A stretch of DNA of 64,000 bases from Equus caballus. Its lineage: Eukaryota; Chordata; Mammalia; Perissodactyla; Equidae. Positions within the stretch are counted from its first letter, which is position 1. Each line of letters starts with the position of its first letter. The position numbers and the translations under genes are program-made. Under the pieces are notes generated by a model. It worked only from the letters and a program-made list of their open reading frames with translations. It was not told where the DNA came from and did not search any database. The stretch is taken from positions 105,368,501 through 105,432,500 of the forward strand of contig NC_091684.1 of assembly GCF_041296265.1 (NCBI RefSeq), given 5' to 3'. This document shows positions 1 to 12,549 of the stretch, piece by piece.

Positions 1-70
1 TCTCTCTCTGTCTCTGTCTCTCTGTCTTTCTCTCTGTCTCTGCCTCTCTCACTCTCTCTGCCTCTCTCAG
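1..70. repeat. Pyrimidine simple repeat (TCTCTG-like)
   Basis: The first ~70 bases are an imperfect run of TCTCTG, TCTCTC and TCTTTC units. It is a low-complexity microsatellite inside ANPEP intron 10 and is cut by the window edge, so its full length is unknown. Confidence 0.85.
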
Positions 71-719
71 CTTGTATCAGCTCTGTCACATCCCAGTGGC
101 CGAGCGGGAAGCCCAGGGAAAGTCCCCTGTCCCATCAGCCCCTGCCCGCTTGTCTCGCCCTTCCATCGGCCCTCAGCACTCACCCTCATGGCCCCCTTCC
201 CGCCTTTCTCCTGGCTGCCAGAGGGGAGCCTGCCATCCCTGCAGGTCAGACCCAATCATTTGCCCACCTACCTCCTGGCCAGCTTCCCTGGCCTGAGGAC
301 AAGCCCCTGTGGCCTGTAGCCTTCCAGGACATTAGGAGCCAGCTTCCCCTTGAGGGTGCACCTCTGCCCAGGCCCCCTCAGTCCATGCTCTCTCCCACCT
401 CATTCCCCTGCAGTTGGCATTTCCTCTGCCTGGGGTGCTTTCCTCTGCCACCATTAGTCTGGATGACTCTGGTTCTTCCCCTGAGACTCAGCTCGCCTCC
501 TCCAGGAAGCCTTCCTTGACCTCTCCGTGGAGTGGACTCTCCCCACTCCAGCTCCCTGCCACGGCACCCCATAGCCCAGAGGCCTCACAGAGCTCCAGAA
601 AGCACTCCGCCCAGCTCTGGAAAGTTTCAGCTGCCCCGTCCCTCCATCAGCAGCCTCGGCCTGACAGAGGACGAGCCGCTCTGACCTCGGGTTCCTCAGC
701 GCCTGGGCTCAGGGCTGCT

Positions 720-905
720 CACACTCTGCGCTGGGCACGGATTAAACAGTTCCCATGGATGCTCACCTTTAATCCTCACACAACTCCATGGGGTAGATAT
801 TATGCTCAGCCCCATTTTATAGATGAGGAAATGGCCATCAGAGAGGGATGGTAACTTGCCCAGGGTCACACAGCTGGGCAGCAGCAGAGTAGAGGTTACA
901 CCCAA
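720..905 (+). repeat. MIR-like SINE fragment
   Basis: It contains the recurrent mammalian core 'cattttatagatgaggaa', followed by 'cttgcccagggtcacacagc', which is the MIR signature. It is old and diverged and lies inside ANPEP intron 10. Boundaries are approximate. Confidence 0.7.
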
Positions 906-1377
906 AGAAGTCGGCTCCATTTGTTGAATGAAACCATGAAGGAAGGCCTGGCTGAGGCCCGCCCCGACACCCAGAACATGGGCCAGAAGCTGGGAGGGGG
1001 TGGGGGCTGCTGTGCACTAGGGCGGGGCTGGCTTACTTTTGGCTTCGCCCTGCAGCCAGTATTCCTCCTGCTGTGTGCCATTTCTGATGGATGAGATGGG
1101 AACAATCCACAGGTAGCTGCAACGAGAGAGCCACAGGCCAGCTGGTGGGAGACGGCTGCTCCTGGCCACCACCAGCAGATGGCATCCCTGCCCGGGCTCC
1201 CAGAGTCTGCCCTACTCCAGCACCAGGTGGCAGCCCTTCTGGCCCCAGAGGGAGAGCCCGCCTGCAGCCCCCGGGCTGGGACCGCAGCAGGCCAGGCCCT
1301 GGCGGGGTCGGGGGCCCAGAGCCACTGCCCCTCCGAACTGTGGCTAGGACACCTGCTTAGTGACCCCATCTGCTCAC

Positions 1378-4300
1378 TTGAACTCTGAGGGGCGGGTGAC
1401 GTTGGGGTCAGGGTCAAGGAGGAAGTGCTGCTGGGAGATGTCCCCTGTCTTGGTGTCCACGGTGATGAGGGGGAAGCCCATCTGCAGGATCCAGCGGTCC
1501 ATGATGGTGCGCACAGTGGCAGGCAGCCTGATGGCGGTCTGGTTGTCCACAGCCTGGGCAGAAGAGATGGGCGGCCCTCAGTGGACCGCCTGCCCCCCGC
1601 CCCGCCCCACCCAGGGCCACCCTGCAGCCCCTGGCCTCCCCCCACTGCTGCCCTCTGCTGGGAGGCAGTGGAGGAACATGGGGCCGAGGGCAGGAGCCGA
1701 GAGCGTCCCAGCCTCCGGTTCATCCCATACTGATGAAACAAATCCATGGGTGCCCATCCTGGGCCCCGACCTGAGGTGGGTGCGTGTTGGGAGGGGCATC
1801 CGGGCTGCCCAGGTTCAGCCTCAACAACCCTGGGGAGAGGAGACGGAGGGGAGGGAAACCAGTGTCCTTGTCACAGGCCGGCGGGGGGGTGGTGCCACCG
1901 TGGTGTGAGGAAATTGCTCCCAGGCAGGGTCTGGGGACAGGCCTGGGGGGGCGTTACTGTCTTCTCTCAGCTTTTCCCACGCACGTGCAGTGCATTCGTA
2001 ATAGCAACAAAAAGCTAAGGACATCTATCAGTAACTGAGAAAGTGAAACGCTCAGAACAGGGCAAGAGAGAGGGAGCAGAACAGGGCAGGGGGACACGCT
2101 GAGGGTGGGGGGCTCCGGGGCTACAGAGACAGGGCTCAGGGACAGAGGCAGGGCGGGGGTGCTGCAGGGGCGCCTGGCATGGAGGAGGGCTCAGCTCTGA
2201 GGAGGAGGAAGCAGGAAACCAGGGCAGAGCAAGGAAGACAGAGGCCCTGGAGGGAGCACAAGGCAGTGAGTGCCCCCTGTCAGCCGGCTGGGGGAGGTGG
2301 CGTGGGCACCAGGCTCAGGGCAGATGCAAGCTGGGCTGGAGACTGGCCAGGAGGGCACTGGAGCCCAGCTGTGACTCTGTGACGAGGCCCTGGGTCCCCC
2401 TCCCTGGTCAGACTGGCCGTGGAGCCTGAGCATCTGGGACTGGAGGGACGATGGCAGCAGTGGGGGAGAGCTGGGGAGGAGGCCTGGGGCCCAGGGTTCT
2501 GGGGGTCAGTGGGGCTGACGAGGGCCACAGAGGAGGGGCAGGGACAGCCGTGAGGGAGCGGAGATGCCGGGAGACGGAGGCGCAGACCCCAGCCCCAGGA
2601 GAGGTGGGGAGGAAAGGCAGGAGGCTGGAGGCGGGCAGAGGGTATGCCCACCGACAAGGAACGCTGGGGTCTCAGGGCACAGGAATACAAGGTGGGCCTG
2701 GAGGAGGGTCAGAGCTTGCTGAGGGTGCTGGACTGTGCAAGGTCGTGCCCGGGAGGAGCCAGTCTGGGCACAGGGCAGCCGCAGTGCTGCTGAGGATGGA
2801 CGGGCTCCCAGCGTCCTGGCAGAGGAAGGCTCGGCCCGTTCCCACCTCTGTGCTGGGGCCTCCGTGGCCCCTCCTGAGCTCCCACAGCGGGAGGAAGGCT
2901 GCCTGCCCAGGCCCTGAGCCCTGCCCTCCCACAGCCCTTCAAGGAGCCCTCGCGGCACCCAGTTTACAGAGAAGCACCCAGGCTCCCACTGCCGGCCCGG
3001 CTGGTGAGCAGCGGAGCTGGCCTGTGATGCACCAGCCACCCCGAGACCTCGGTGTCTCAGGGCCCAGCACGCAGCTCAGGGCGCGCCGGTACCCACCTTC
3101 TGCAGGTGCTCCCACAGGTCCAGGTAGGTGGTGCTCTGGTAGGAGAAGGCGTGCAGGTAGGACTGTGGGGAGACGGGACATGGTGAGGGCTGGCTGCGCC
3201 CCGGTGCTGCACTCAACCTCCATGGCAGGGGCTCGGGGACAAGGGTTGGGGCCGGAGGAAGCCCCCCTCCAGGGCTGGCCAGGGGCTACTCACCGCCAGG
3301 CCCTTCTTGAACAGCTCCTCAGTCAGGAAGTCGGACAGCATCCTGAGGACCGAGGCTCCCTGGGGGAGAGGCGGCTCAGAGGGCTGTGCTGAGCGAGCAG
3401 AGCCCTGTGCCCCCATCGTGCCAGCACAGATGCTCCTCCGCGGGGGGAGTCCCTCCTCCCTCCCCACACCCCCACTGTCTCAGGACCAGCACCGAGGCTG
3501 GGCAGCACCTTGTTGTAGGCAATGGAGTCGAACATCTCATTGATCTGTGCCGGCGTGTTGACCTCATCAGCGGGGGTCCTCAGTGGGTGGGAGGAGGCCA
3601 GCGCATCCACGGCCATCACAGGGTACACGTCGTTCACCACGATGAGGTCTTTCTGCAAATTGCTGCAGCCGTCAGGAGACAGGCCGGGAGGGGGTGACCC
3701 GAGCTTCACCCACACCCCCAGACCCCGCAGACTCACCAGATTCCAGGTGGGCTCTGCGTAGTCAGCACCCAGGTACTCCACATAAGAGGCAAAGCCCTCG
3801 TTCAGCCACAGGTCATTCCACCAGGCCACGGTCACCAGGTTCCCAAACCACTGCAGGGGAGGGAGGTCAGACGGCCAGCCGCTCTGGCCTTGTGGTCACT
3901 AACAGTGCCCAGAGCTGCCATTCACTGTGGGCCCCTACGAGCCAGGCACGGGCTCAGGACTTCCCCGACGTCAGGGTGACTCCTCCCTGCTCCGATGCCC
4001 AGTGGGCCCTCCTCCCTTCTCAGCGGCCAAAGGCAGAGCCAGGACTGCGCCCTCTCCTCCCAGAGCCCCTCGGTGTCCTCCTCTGCCCTCCGCACGATGG
4101 GGCGGCTACCTGGTGGGCCAGCTCATGAGCAATCACGGTGACCACGCGCTCCTTGTTGCTGCTGGAGGAGGAGAGTGGGTCGAACAGCAGAGAAGTCTCC
4201 CGGTAGGTCACCAGCCCCCAGTTCTCCATGGCGCCGGCGTTGAAGTCAGGCAAGGCAATCTGGTCTGGGGAGACCGGCCGTTGGCAGCGTGGCCTCTGGG

Positions 4301-6324
4301 TCTGGAGCCCCATCCACCACTCCCCGGTGCACAGGCCCCATCACTCACCGGATTTGTCAAGTGGGTAGGGTGTGTCATAATGTCCAGCGAAGAAGCTTAG
4401 GATGGGGCCTGTCACATTCAGGGCATAGCTGCCGTGGCCCTCTGCAGTGGCGCTCGGCCGAGCCCAGATCCGGATCTGCAAAGAGGATGGACGTGGCTCA
4501 GGGCCCCTCTACAGTCCTGGTGCAGATGGCCCAAGTCCCGGGGCCCAGCAGGCTGGCGGGGGGCACCAACTAGGTTAAACTGGGAGGCCTGGTCAGCAGA
4601 GGAGAGGCTGGGGGCCTCTGAGGGGCTGAGTCCTAGGGAGGAGCCTTTGGGGAGTCACAAGGGTCAGAGCCACCATCGTCTGGTGGCCGTGAGCTGGGAA
4701 CACCCGTCACGAGTCGGGACCCATTTTTCAGAGGCAGAGACTGAGGATCAGAGAGCTTAAGACTTTGCCGAGATCCCTACCCTCAGAGCTGGCATTGCAT
4801 CCTGGCACTGAACACCTCAGGCGCTAGGACAGGGCTGAGGATCAACAGGACTACCCCTCAGGCCAGGACCATGCCATCCAGGGGAAGACGGGTGGGCCCG
4901 GGTCTGTACCAGGACGTCATTGGGCGACTTCGACTCCACATACGTGAACTCGCTCACGATGAAGACCAGTAGGTATGTGGACATAACAGGCGTGCTCTCA
5001 AACTCGGTGATGCTCCAGTTGGCGTCTTCTGGAAGTGGGACACTGGGACCTGGGCATGGAGAATCCAAGTAGGTGGGGACGCACCGCCCCCGCCCGGCAC
5101 TCCAGCCCTGGTCTCTGCTTCCCAAGGCCGTGAGGCCCCGGACAGCCCCGCTCACCTCTGGGCTGCATGTTGGACAGGGCCGTGAGGTCTCTGGGGTGGA
5201 TGAGGGTGATGTTAAAGCTGGCCTTCATGGATGGCTCGTCAAAGCACGGGAAAGACTTCCGGGCATCTGAAGGTGCCATCTGTGTCGTGGCCAGCACCCT
5301 GCCCAAACAAGGGTATTAGAGGCTGTGCCGGCAGAAGGCCTGCACCCAGTGGGGTGGAGATGGGAGAAGGGGGGCTTTAGGGTATTGCTGGGCATGCAGA
5401 GGAAGGGGTGCACAGAAGGCTGTTCCGGCCTAACCCTGCCCCCCCTGCCACAGCTACTGGCCAGACACACCCGCTGATTATGGGGGATCAGAGCTCCTCT
5501 GGACTCAGGGTCAAGGTCCTGGCAGGCTCCATCCCCGTATTAACTGGGAGACCTTGGGCAAATTTCTCTCCTCTGAGCCTGCAGAGGGAGGGATGGGCCC
5601 GCCTAGGGCTCCAGAAGGTTCAAAGGCCTGGAATCCAAGCCCTTCCTTGGCCCTCAGGCACCGACTCTGCCTCCACATCTCGGATCTGCCCCCGCCAGGC
5701 CGGCCCCTCCACTTACTTCCTGACATCGCCATCCATGTACTCGCTGCGGTAGAAGCCTGCCAGGTCATCAGCCAGCTCCCCCTGAAACTTTGTGTCCATC
5801 TCGTACAGGCTGCCCGCCTCCAGTGGGCCCTTGAGGTGCACCACCAGGTACTGGGTGAGCTCCACCAGCTCGGTTCTGTCGATGTCGGGGGGCTGGGCGC
5901 CACCCACACCCCGCAGGACCACCCTGTGCTCCTCGGTGGTGGTGTAGCTGAGCTGCTTGCTGTGGATGATGATGACGTCGGTGGGCTCATTGCAGGTGAA
6001 GCGGACAGTGCTGGAGCCCGTGAAGATGTACAGACCCTGCTCATTGGGGGTGAGGTAGGGCCTCAGGGTGACGTTGTAGGACTCTGGTGCCAGCGTCTGG
6101 GGTAGGCGGTATCGGTTCCACGGCTGGCTTTGGTCCAAGGTGGTGGCCGCGGTGGTGCTGGGGCTCGTGGGGGGGCTGGTGCTGGCCGCAGTGGAGCTGG
6201 CAGCATTCTTGTTCTTCTCCTGGGTGTACACCACAGACAGAGCAATGATGGTGCACACGGCCGCCACGCACAGGACGATGCCCAGGATGCCCAGGGTCTT
6301 AGGAACGAAGAAGCCCTTGGCCAT
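1378..6324 (-). CDS. ANPEP: Aminopeptidase N (CD13), coding exons 1-10, 5' part of gene
   Basis: M1-family zinc aminopeptidase, a type II membrane ectoenzyme that trims N-terminal residues from peptides. Ten coding exons read right to left: 6324-5717, 5298-5156, 5049-4910, 4475-4349, 4264-4110, 3850-3737, 3652-3509, 3359-3294, 3162-3097, 1553-1378. All have AG/GT borders and join in one open frame of 579 codons plus 2 bases; the human protein has 967 residues. A short cytosolic tail (MAKGFFV) precedes a membrane helix at about residues 11-33 and a Ser/Thr-rich stalk at about 41-62. The substrate motif GAMEN is at 350-354, zinc site HELAH at 386-390, third ligand Glu409 in NEGF, and the transition-state Tyr at 475 (SIAYNK). 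All catalytic residues lie two positions before the human ones because the stalk is shorter. No break is seen. The gene continues past the left edge. The start matches the family's MAKGF N-terminus. Confidence 0.97.
1554..3096 (-). other. ANPEP: ANPEP intron 9 (1.5 kb), no recognised element
   Basis: This is the longest ANPEP intron fully inside the window. It is GC-rich, with a purine-skewed stretch at about 2,040-2,640. Long antisense reading frames here reflect base composition only. I recognise no conserved exon or repeat family in it. Confidence 0.6.
4690..4820 (+). repeat. MIR-like fragment in ANPEP intron 3
   Basis: The sequence 'cccatttttcagaggcagagactgagg' style core followed by 'gagagcttaagactttgcc' resembles MIR/L2-end sequence. 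It is diverged and its boundaries are approximate. Confidence 0.5.
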
Positions 6325-6387
6325 GGCTGGGAGAGGGAGCTCGGGGAGGCTGAGGGCAGGTGGGGACCAGAGCCACCTTGGGCCAGG

Positions 6388-6394
6388 CTTATAT
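6388..6394 (-). promoter_or_regulatory. ANPEP: TATA box of the ANPEP proximal promoter
   Basis: On the minus strand the sequence reads GATATAAGCC about 65 bases upstream of the ANPEP start codon. The position and match fit the TATA-containing proximal (epithelial) promoter known for this gene. The TSS itself cannot be read from sequence. Confidence 0.7.
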
Positions 6395-6431
6395 CCCCAA
6401 GGGGGAGGAGCCCCACTGCCTGAAGGCTGGG

Positions 6432-6443
6432 CAAAAATTAACC
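6432..6443 (-). promoter_or_regulatory. ANPEP: HNF1-like site upstream of ANPEP
   Basis: The minus strand reads GGTTAATTTTTG, close to the HNF1 consensus GTTAATNATTAAC, about 45 bases upstream of the TATA box. An HNF1 element is known in the epithelial promoter of ANPEP, so the position supports function. The right half of the palindrome is imperfect. Confidence 0.6.
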
Positions 6444-7479
6444 AGGGCTCAGATAGGCGAAGGTCACTGGACTGGGCAGGGGCACGCTCTGCCCAGGCTC
6501 AGGAGCGGAGATCAGGGAGCAGCATGTGGACTGCGGCTCAGGGCTGCCTGCTGGGAGCAAACAGTGTTAGGTTACAGGCTGCTGGCTGTCCGGGGGCCTG
6601 CCCCAGTGCAAAAGGGCAGGGAGCAGGTTTCGGGCCCAGCAGATAGAGGGAGCGGCCACGTGGCATTGGTCAGCCTGCAAGCCCAGACAGTGGGGACAGA
6701 GGCAGGAGGACCGAGGTTAGAGTCAGGGAAGCACTTCCCAGGAGCTCAAGGGGAAAGATGCAATGACCAGGAGAGTCGTCGTGTGGCTTGGTCAGGAGCA
6801 CACTGGGCAGCCCGTGGTGGGAGCCTGGAAGGATGCCCGGGCTGCTCAGCGATGCGGTCCCAGCCTCCCTTGCATCTCCCAGAGGAAGGAGTCCCCCTCC
6901 AGCTTCCCCTCCCTTTCCCTCCCTGCCAGAACTTTTCCCTCAATTATCAGCTCACTGAGTCGAATAAAGCAAGTTGTTTCTCCTTTTTTTGTTTCAGAGA
7001 GGAGGCTGGGGGAGGATTAACCTCTTCCCAGTCGAGACCTCGGGCTGATAACTTTACCTTTCTGAGACCTCTCTCCTCATCAATAAATAGCAGTATTCCC
7101 CTCTCATGTGTGTTCAAAAGATCGAATGAGAAAACATGAAATGCCACACAGCAGAAACGAACAATCGGTCCCTTCTTTCTCAGAGCTCAGCCTTTGCCTC
7201 TTTTCCGATTGTGGTAGAAATGAAGACACTGTGTAACGTAGTCAGTAAAATCCGTCCTCACAGGAGAACGATGCTCATCGTCACCCTTGCCATCCAGCAG
7301 CCCAGTTTCCAAGGACTTGACCTGTCCTGACCCTCACCCATATCCAAGTCCCTGTCCCCTGATCTGGCCATGTCCTCGGGCAAAGCCACTCCACTGTTTA
7401 TGTGGACACTGCGGGACCCTCGTCCACTCCCCACTTCCACTCGGGACCCCGCAAACCTGGTCGCCACACAATTGGGTCA

Positions 7480-7770
7480 TTTTCCACCACTGCTTAAAAC
7501 CTTCCTTTTGCCAGTAGAATCCAGACCAAATACTCTAAAGGGACCCAGAATTCAGCGGCTGTCAGCCTGCCCACTTCCCAGCCTCGTTCTCACCACGTTC
7601 CCCTGTGTCATGGCACTCCAGCCACTCTGGCCTTCATCCAGCCCTTCCACCACAGAATCTTTGCACGTGCTGTTCCCTCCACCTGGCTCATCTTCTCTCC
7701 CTTGTTGCCTTGGTTCATTCCTACTCATCTTTCAAGTGTGTCTCAGAGAAGAGGCCTCGACCTCACTGAC
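7480..7770 (+). repeat. L2 LINE 3'-end remnant
   Basis: Diagnostic L2 words appear in order: 'ctgcttaaaaccttcc', a diverged 'ccactctggccttc', 'ctttgcacgtgctgttccct' and 'cacctggctc'. It is ancient, and its boundaries are approximate. Confidence 0.7.
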
Positions 7771-7919
7771 CTGCTCTAGCCCCATGAGCTCCATCAGCAC
7801 CACAGACCTCTTCTTCAAAGCCCCATAATGCAGTGCAGTTTCCCATTTGATCTGTGTGGTGATGACTTGAGTCCTGACTGTCTCCCGCACCACCTGAGGC
7901 CCCGCGGAAGCAGGTCCTT

Positions 7920-8010
7920 GGCTGCTTCTGCTCTCCAGCACATGGCACGGTGCCTGGCTCGCACGCAGCAGGTGCTCAATACACATCTGTTGCGTGAACG
8001 CACACACGCG
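7920..8010 (+). repeat. MIR/L2 tail remnant
   Basis: It reads 'cagcacatggcacggtgcct' and then 'gcaggtgctcaatacacatc', the classic 'short interval then ggtgctcaataaat' tail shared by MIR and L2 ends. Short and diverged. Confidence 0.6.
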
Positions 8011-9169
8011 TGAATGGGGAATGATACTTGAGTGAGTCGGGTCAGGAGTGGCTTCTTATCCAGTCTCTCTAGCCCCTGTCCACTCCTGTCCCCGCCGCCA
8101 CTCTTGCCCTGGGAGAACCCTCTGCCCCCTTCTCGAGCCTCCTGCAACCACGGCACACAGGCAGCACTCTTGTTGGAGCCACACACATCTCAGGTCCCAT
8201 TTGACTGCCCCGTCAGCTTATCAGCTCCTAGGGACCAAGCTCGTCCGCCGCTCCCTGCCCTGGCTTGGGCCTGCCGTCCTGACCCTGTGGGAAGGCTCAG
8301 TGAGTGACAGCACGCTGGAACGCAGCGCACGCACAGATGAACTCATCCAGGTACAGCTGCAGAGGGATGATTGCCAGCCACCCCCGTCAGGCCCGGGCTG
8401 TTGGTCAAGGGGCATCAGAGGGAAGGCAAGTGCCCGGGAGAGGGCTCCAGCTCTGGCACGGTGACAGGGACCAGCAGCACCCGAGGGTGACGTAGCATGT
8501 GCTCCCAGTCCCCCTCCATCAAGGCCAGAATTTGCCAAGGGAGCCGTCTTTACGGTGCCCCTGTGGGCTGGCACCCAGGGCCCTGCCTCCCCGACCCCAG
8601 TCTCCCATGTCCCTGACTGGGCCCGCAGCCCCTCCCATCTCTGCAGAGAAAGATCCCCAAGCCACTTGGACTGATCGCTTCTCCAAACAAAGAAGGAGGC
8701 CCTGCCTTGCCCACCCTGGGCGCTTCCTGTTTGCCTTGGACTCAGACCACGGGCCCAGCTGCCTGGAAGCTTCACCCTTTTGGAAAAGGCCTGTGGTCTT
8801 CAAAGTTGGCGTGGCATGCAGCCCACCGCCCCGTGATGAGAGCTCCCTGCTCCGGGTGCCAGGCCGGCCCTGGCTGGGACGCAGAGAGGGCATGCTCCGC
8901 AGCCCCCACCTTCTGTGCTCCTGCACAGGGCCCGCCTCCAGCCCTGGCCGTGGCCCAGGCCTGGCCATCTTCACACCCCTCTGGGCAGTGGTGGCAGTGC
9001 TGTCCTGCCCATCACCCAAGCTCACCACACCCCTCGGCAGAGGCATCTTCCTCTCCTGCTCAAACCTGGTCTCCAGTCCTGGCTGCCTGTGGAGGGAAAC
9101 CTCAACTCTGGCTGGAGCCAGAAGACTTCCGTGGACTCGATCCCCTGGCCTCTCCTCTTCCTAGTGCCT

Positions 9170-9535
9170 ACTATGGCTCCAGCTGCCGGCATTTCCCCAA
9201 ACCCTCTGGGTTTTTTCATAGCTCTGTGCCTTTACTGATCGTGGTTCCGCTGCCAGGAATGCCTTTCCTCTCTCTCCTGTGAAACTTCTACTCATCCTTC
9301 AAAACCCAGCTCAAATATCACTGCCTTCTCATACATGGCAGCCCCTCTCCCCTCTGTGCTCCCCTGGCCTCCGGTTCACACCTCTATCACAGCACTTATG
9401 AAAAGGCCATCTAGGTGTTCAGAAGCCTGCCACCAGTCCGAGGCACCTGAAGGGAAGGCTCTGTGACTTTGTGCACCCCTCCAGGCCTAGCCCAGGGCAG
9501 GAACATGATAAATGTCGGCTAAATGCGTGACAGCA
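9170..9535 (+). repeat. L2 LINE 3'-end remnant
   Basis: L2 words appear in consensus order: 'ctgccaggaatgcctttcc', 'cttcaaaacccagctcaaat', 'agcacttatg', and a 'gcctagcccagggcagg' tail ending in 'aatgtcggctaaatgcgtg'. The adjoining 9,540-9,720 is probably a further piece of the same family. Confidence 0.7.
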
Positions 9536-11149
9536 TCCACAATCCTCGCCATGGCTTACAGGTCCAGCCAGATCCAGCCCCCAGTGACTCTCTGGTCTCA
9601 TCTCAAGCCCTCTGCCCCTGTCGCCCTCTGTGCCCCTGCCCCGCCCTCAAGACCACCACACTCTTCCCTCCCTCACCGCCCCACCCCAACCCAAGCTGCT
9701 GGAAAGCCTTTGTCTTTGCCTCACCTACCGCCCACTCGTCCTGGAGGCTCACTACACTGATGCCATCCCTGGACAGCCCTCCCAGACCCCAGGACTCTGA
9801 GTGCCACGGGGGTGGCATCCTCTACACCAGGAAGGACATAGGACACAGCAGGGGGCCACACACACTCGTGGGATGGACACATCAGTAGGAAGATGAGAGA
9901 CTGCGGGTAAAGGCGGGAGGCGCAGTAACTCCGAGCCCGGCTCCCAGGACAGCTTCCCCACACACGCACGCCTCCCTGGGCCCCCAGACTGTGCGCACGA
10001 ACCACCTTTGAGAGCTCTGCCCCATGTGCTCCTCCTGCACATCATTCACTGAGTGCTTTTCTTTAAATCAATTCACTGCCTACTCTCCTTCTGAGCAATA
10101 GTGACCAGGGAATCTCGTTGGGCCTCTCGTTATATTTCCTCCAATAGACATGTCAACTCATGACTGTCGGTTTAAAGCTATTCCTCTAGGTGGCCCCTAA
10201 AATCACCCTGAATAGCTGCCCCCACTTTGGGACTCACTCTCCATCCTGTATGGCTCTGGGACGGTGTCACCTGCAGACTGTCCCAGGAGGGGCTTTCTGC
10301 AGGCCAGCAGAGTGTGTGCGCCCCTCCTCCTGTTGGGCCCGCGATGGGGAGAAGCTGAGCACCTCTAGCCCCGTCTCGGCTGAAGCAGCCTCTCCGCGGG
10401 TGTTCACATTTCTGCCCTGTCTGCGTTTTGGTCCAGAGAACAAAAGTTCTCCTAAATTTAAAAAACAATTAAGGCTGACAACGATGATGCTAGAGAACAT
10501 TTAAGTCATAGCCACACGTGTAGAAGACATGGATCAAGTAGAAAAAGGCAGCTTTGTCTCAGAGGTGGGATACTAGCTGCCTTCTGTGCAAACACGAACC
10601 TGCCAGGAGCTGGGCGGGGCTGTGGGGGGAGAGCCGAGGGCCAGAGGAGGGCAGTCAGGCAACCGCCCTGTGATGCAGGCCCCTGGCAGACCGCGGGGCC
10701 TGGAGATGCTGCTGGTCACCTCATGCAGCTTCCCCCATCGGCTGCAGGGCTGGGCCAGCTGGGAGCTTCGGGACATCCTGAAGCCACCTGTCTGCTCTGA
10801 AGGAGCAGTGAGTGGGGGCGAAGACAAGCCTGGGGTCCCAGCACAGGCCACACTCTGGCCCCGCAGGCCCCTGCCTGCTCCCAGGCTTCTGTTCTAAAGC
10901 CTGCACCCACAGCTGCAGGAGGCTGGGCCTGGGCCAGGCCCCAGGGTGCTTCCTGTGGGAGCCTCCAACTTCGTCCCTCCTGTGGGAACCTCAGGAGGCC
11001 CCAATGGAAAGTCAGCTGCTCTCTGGCCTCAGCCTCCTGAGCCCAGGGCAGGGCGCTCAGGAGGGAAGCAGCAGAGGGGCCCTCATGGGGCGGGGCAGAG
11101 ACAACCGGCCGTGCAGGGTCCATTCTGGGCTGAAATCCTACCTGGCAAC

Positions 11150-11290
11150 TCCCATCTGTGTAATTTGAGCACCCACTAAGTGCCCCCCCGAGATAATCAC
11201 CACCATTTGGCTGCTGAGGAAACCAAGGCAGAGGGTAAGTGACGTGCCCAAGGTCACATAGCTAGTTAATGGCAGGTCCTATAGCCTTCA
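11150..11290 (+). repeat. MIR SINE fragment
   Basis: It contains 'ggtaagtgacgtgcccaagg' followed by 'tcacatagctagttaatggc', the MIR core and flank. Old copy. Confidence 0.7.
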
Positions 11291-12549
11291 CTACACATGC
11301 CTCGGAAAGCACCCTCCACAGAGCCCCCCACACTGTCTACTGCACAGCGCCCAGGGGGTTAGAGACGCGGGAGGAGACACACGCCTTCAGCACGCCGACA
11401 CTTGATAACAAGTCACAGAAGCAGATCTGGGCAGGATGGAAGGTCTGACCATCTTTGAGAGGAACTGGGTGTCCCTTCTTTGGAATGTTCTAGGCGCACA
11501 CTAAGGGGCATGGAGAGGGCGTGGCTGCTGCGAGAAACAGCTGGGAGACTGGAACCTGGTGGAAGCCTGCTTGGGGGCTCTGCAAACGGGCCAGGAACTC
11601 CAAACCCCCAGACCAGGCCCAGGAGCTGCAGGTGGTTTTGGGAAGTAGAACTTCTCATCAGCAGGGGAGCGCTGGGGGCTGCCAGACACAGGCCTGTGGA
11701 GGACCCTGGCCCTGCCTCCCGGCGGGGGGCGGGGGAAGCCACAGCCACTGCAGGATCTCTGCTGACAGCTCCCTGGGTGGGGCCCAGGCTGGGTGATGGC
11801 TGTGGGCTGGTGTGAACAAAGGCACCCAGGGGCCTCAGTGTGAGCAGCTGGCCCACGGTCCTTGTCACCCGCTCCTGGACTCTCAAATAACCCCCAGCAC
11901 AGGGTCGCGGATCTTCCTCCAGAGCCACAAGCCCAGGAACTAGGCCCAATTCCAACACCTCAGCCCCTTCCCACGAGGGGACCCCCACGCAGCTCCCCAG
12001 AATTCTTAGCCAGAAAACTCTTGAAGCAAAGGGGCTGGAGGACTTGGCTTAAGGGCTGTGGGAGTGATGAGGGGCTGGCGCCCCATGCCCAGAAGGCCCC
12101 CGGGGAAGCAGAGAGAGGCGCTGGGCTGCCTCCCACTGGGGGGCCTGTTACCCCATCTGTGAAATGAGAGCAGCTCTCCCAGCATCCTTCCTGCGATAGG
12201 CCAGCCTGAGATTCCAGGGCTCCTCAGGACATGGGTTGGTGGCCAAGGTCTGACATGGCCCAGGATGCCAGCGCGCTGCCGGGAGGGAGGAGTCGAGAGG
12301 GGGCGTTGCCTGGCTTGCCCAGCCTGCTGCCCTGGCTGACGGCCAGTCTCCGGTGGACTGGAACCCCACTTCCTCTCGGCCTCATCCTTGTTCTTGTTCC
12401 CCTGCTGGCCCAGGTCTGCTGCCCCTGCTCAGAACCAAATGACCCAGGGGCCCTGGCTGAGCCTCACCTTTTGCAGGTGAACAGACCGAGGCCCAGAGAA
12501 GCCCGGGGCGTCTAGAGACCCGGGGACTAAGCCTCAGTGGGCGCTCAGG

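Larger units (their letters stand above)
1..1377 (-). other. ANPEP: ANPEP intron 10 (partial); no exon seen
   Basis: This stretch lies beyond the donor of the tenth coding exon and continues off the left edge. I found no sequence resembling the next ANPEP exon, which in the human protein starts around YVWIVPIT. It holds the simple repeat at the edge, a MIR-like piece near 720-905 and otherwise plain GC-rich intron. The C-terminal ~40% of ANPEP is therefore outside the window. Confidence 0.75.
6445..12540. other. ANPEP upstream region, no coding exon recognised
   Basis: Six kilobases separate the proximal ANPEP promoter from the CpG island. I see several L2 3'-end remnants and MIR-like tails (listed separately) and otherwise diverged unique sequence. 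If the distal ANPEP promoter lies in the CpG island at 12.5-13.5 kb, this stretch would be the intron behind a noncoding first exon. Confidence 0.5.

Noticed and set aside
2451-3392. 313-codon plus-strand open frame
   Set aside because: It overlaps ANPEP intron 9 and exons 8-9 in antisense, has low-complexity composition and resembles no family.
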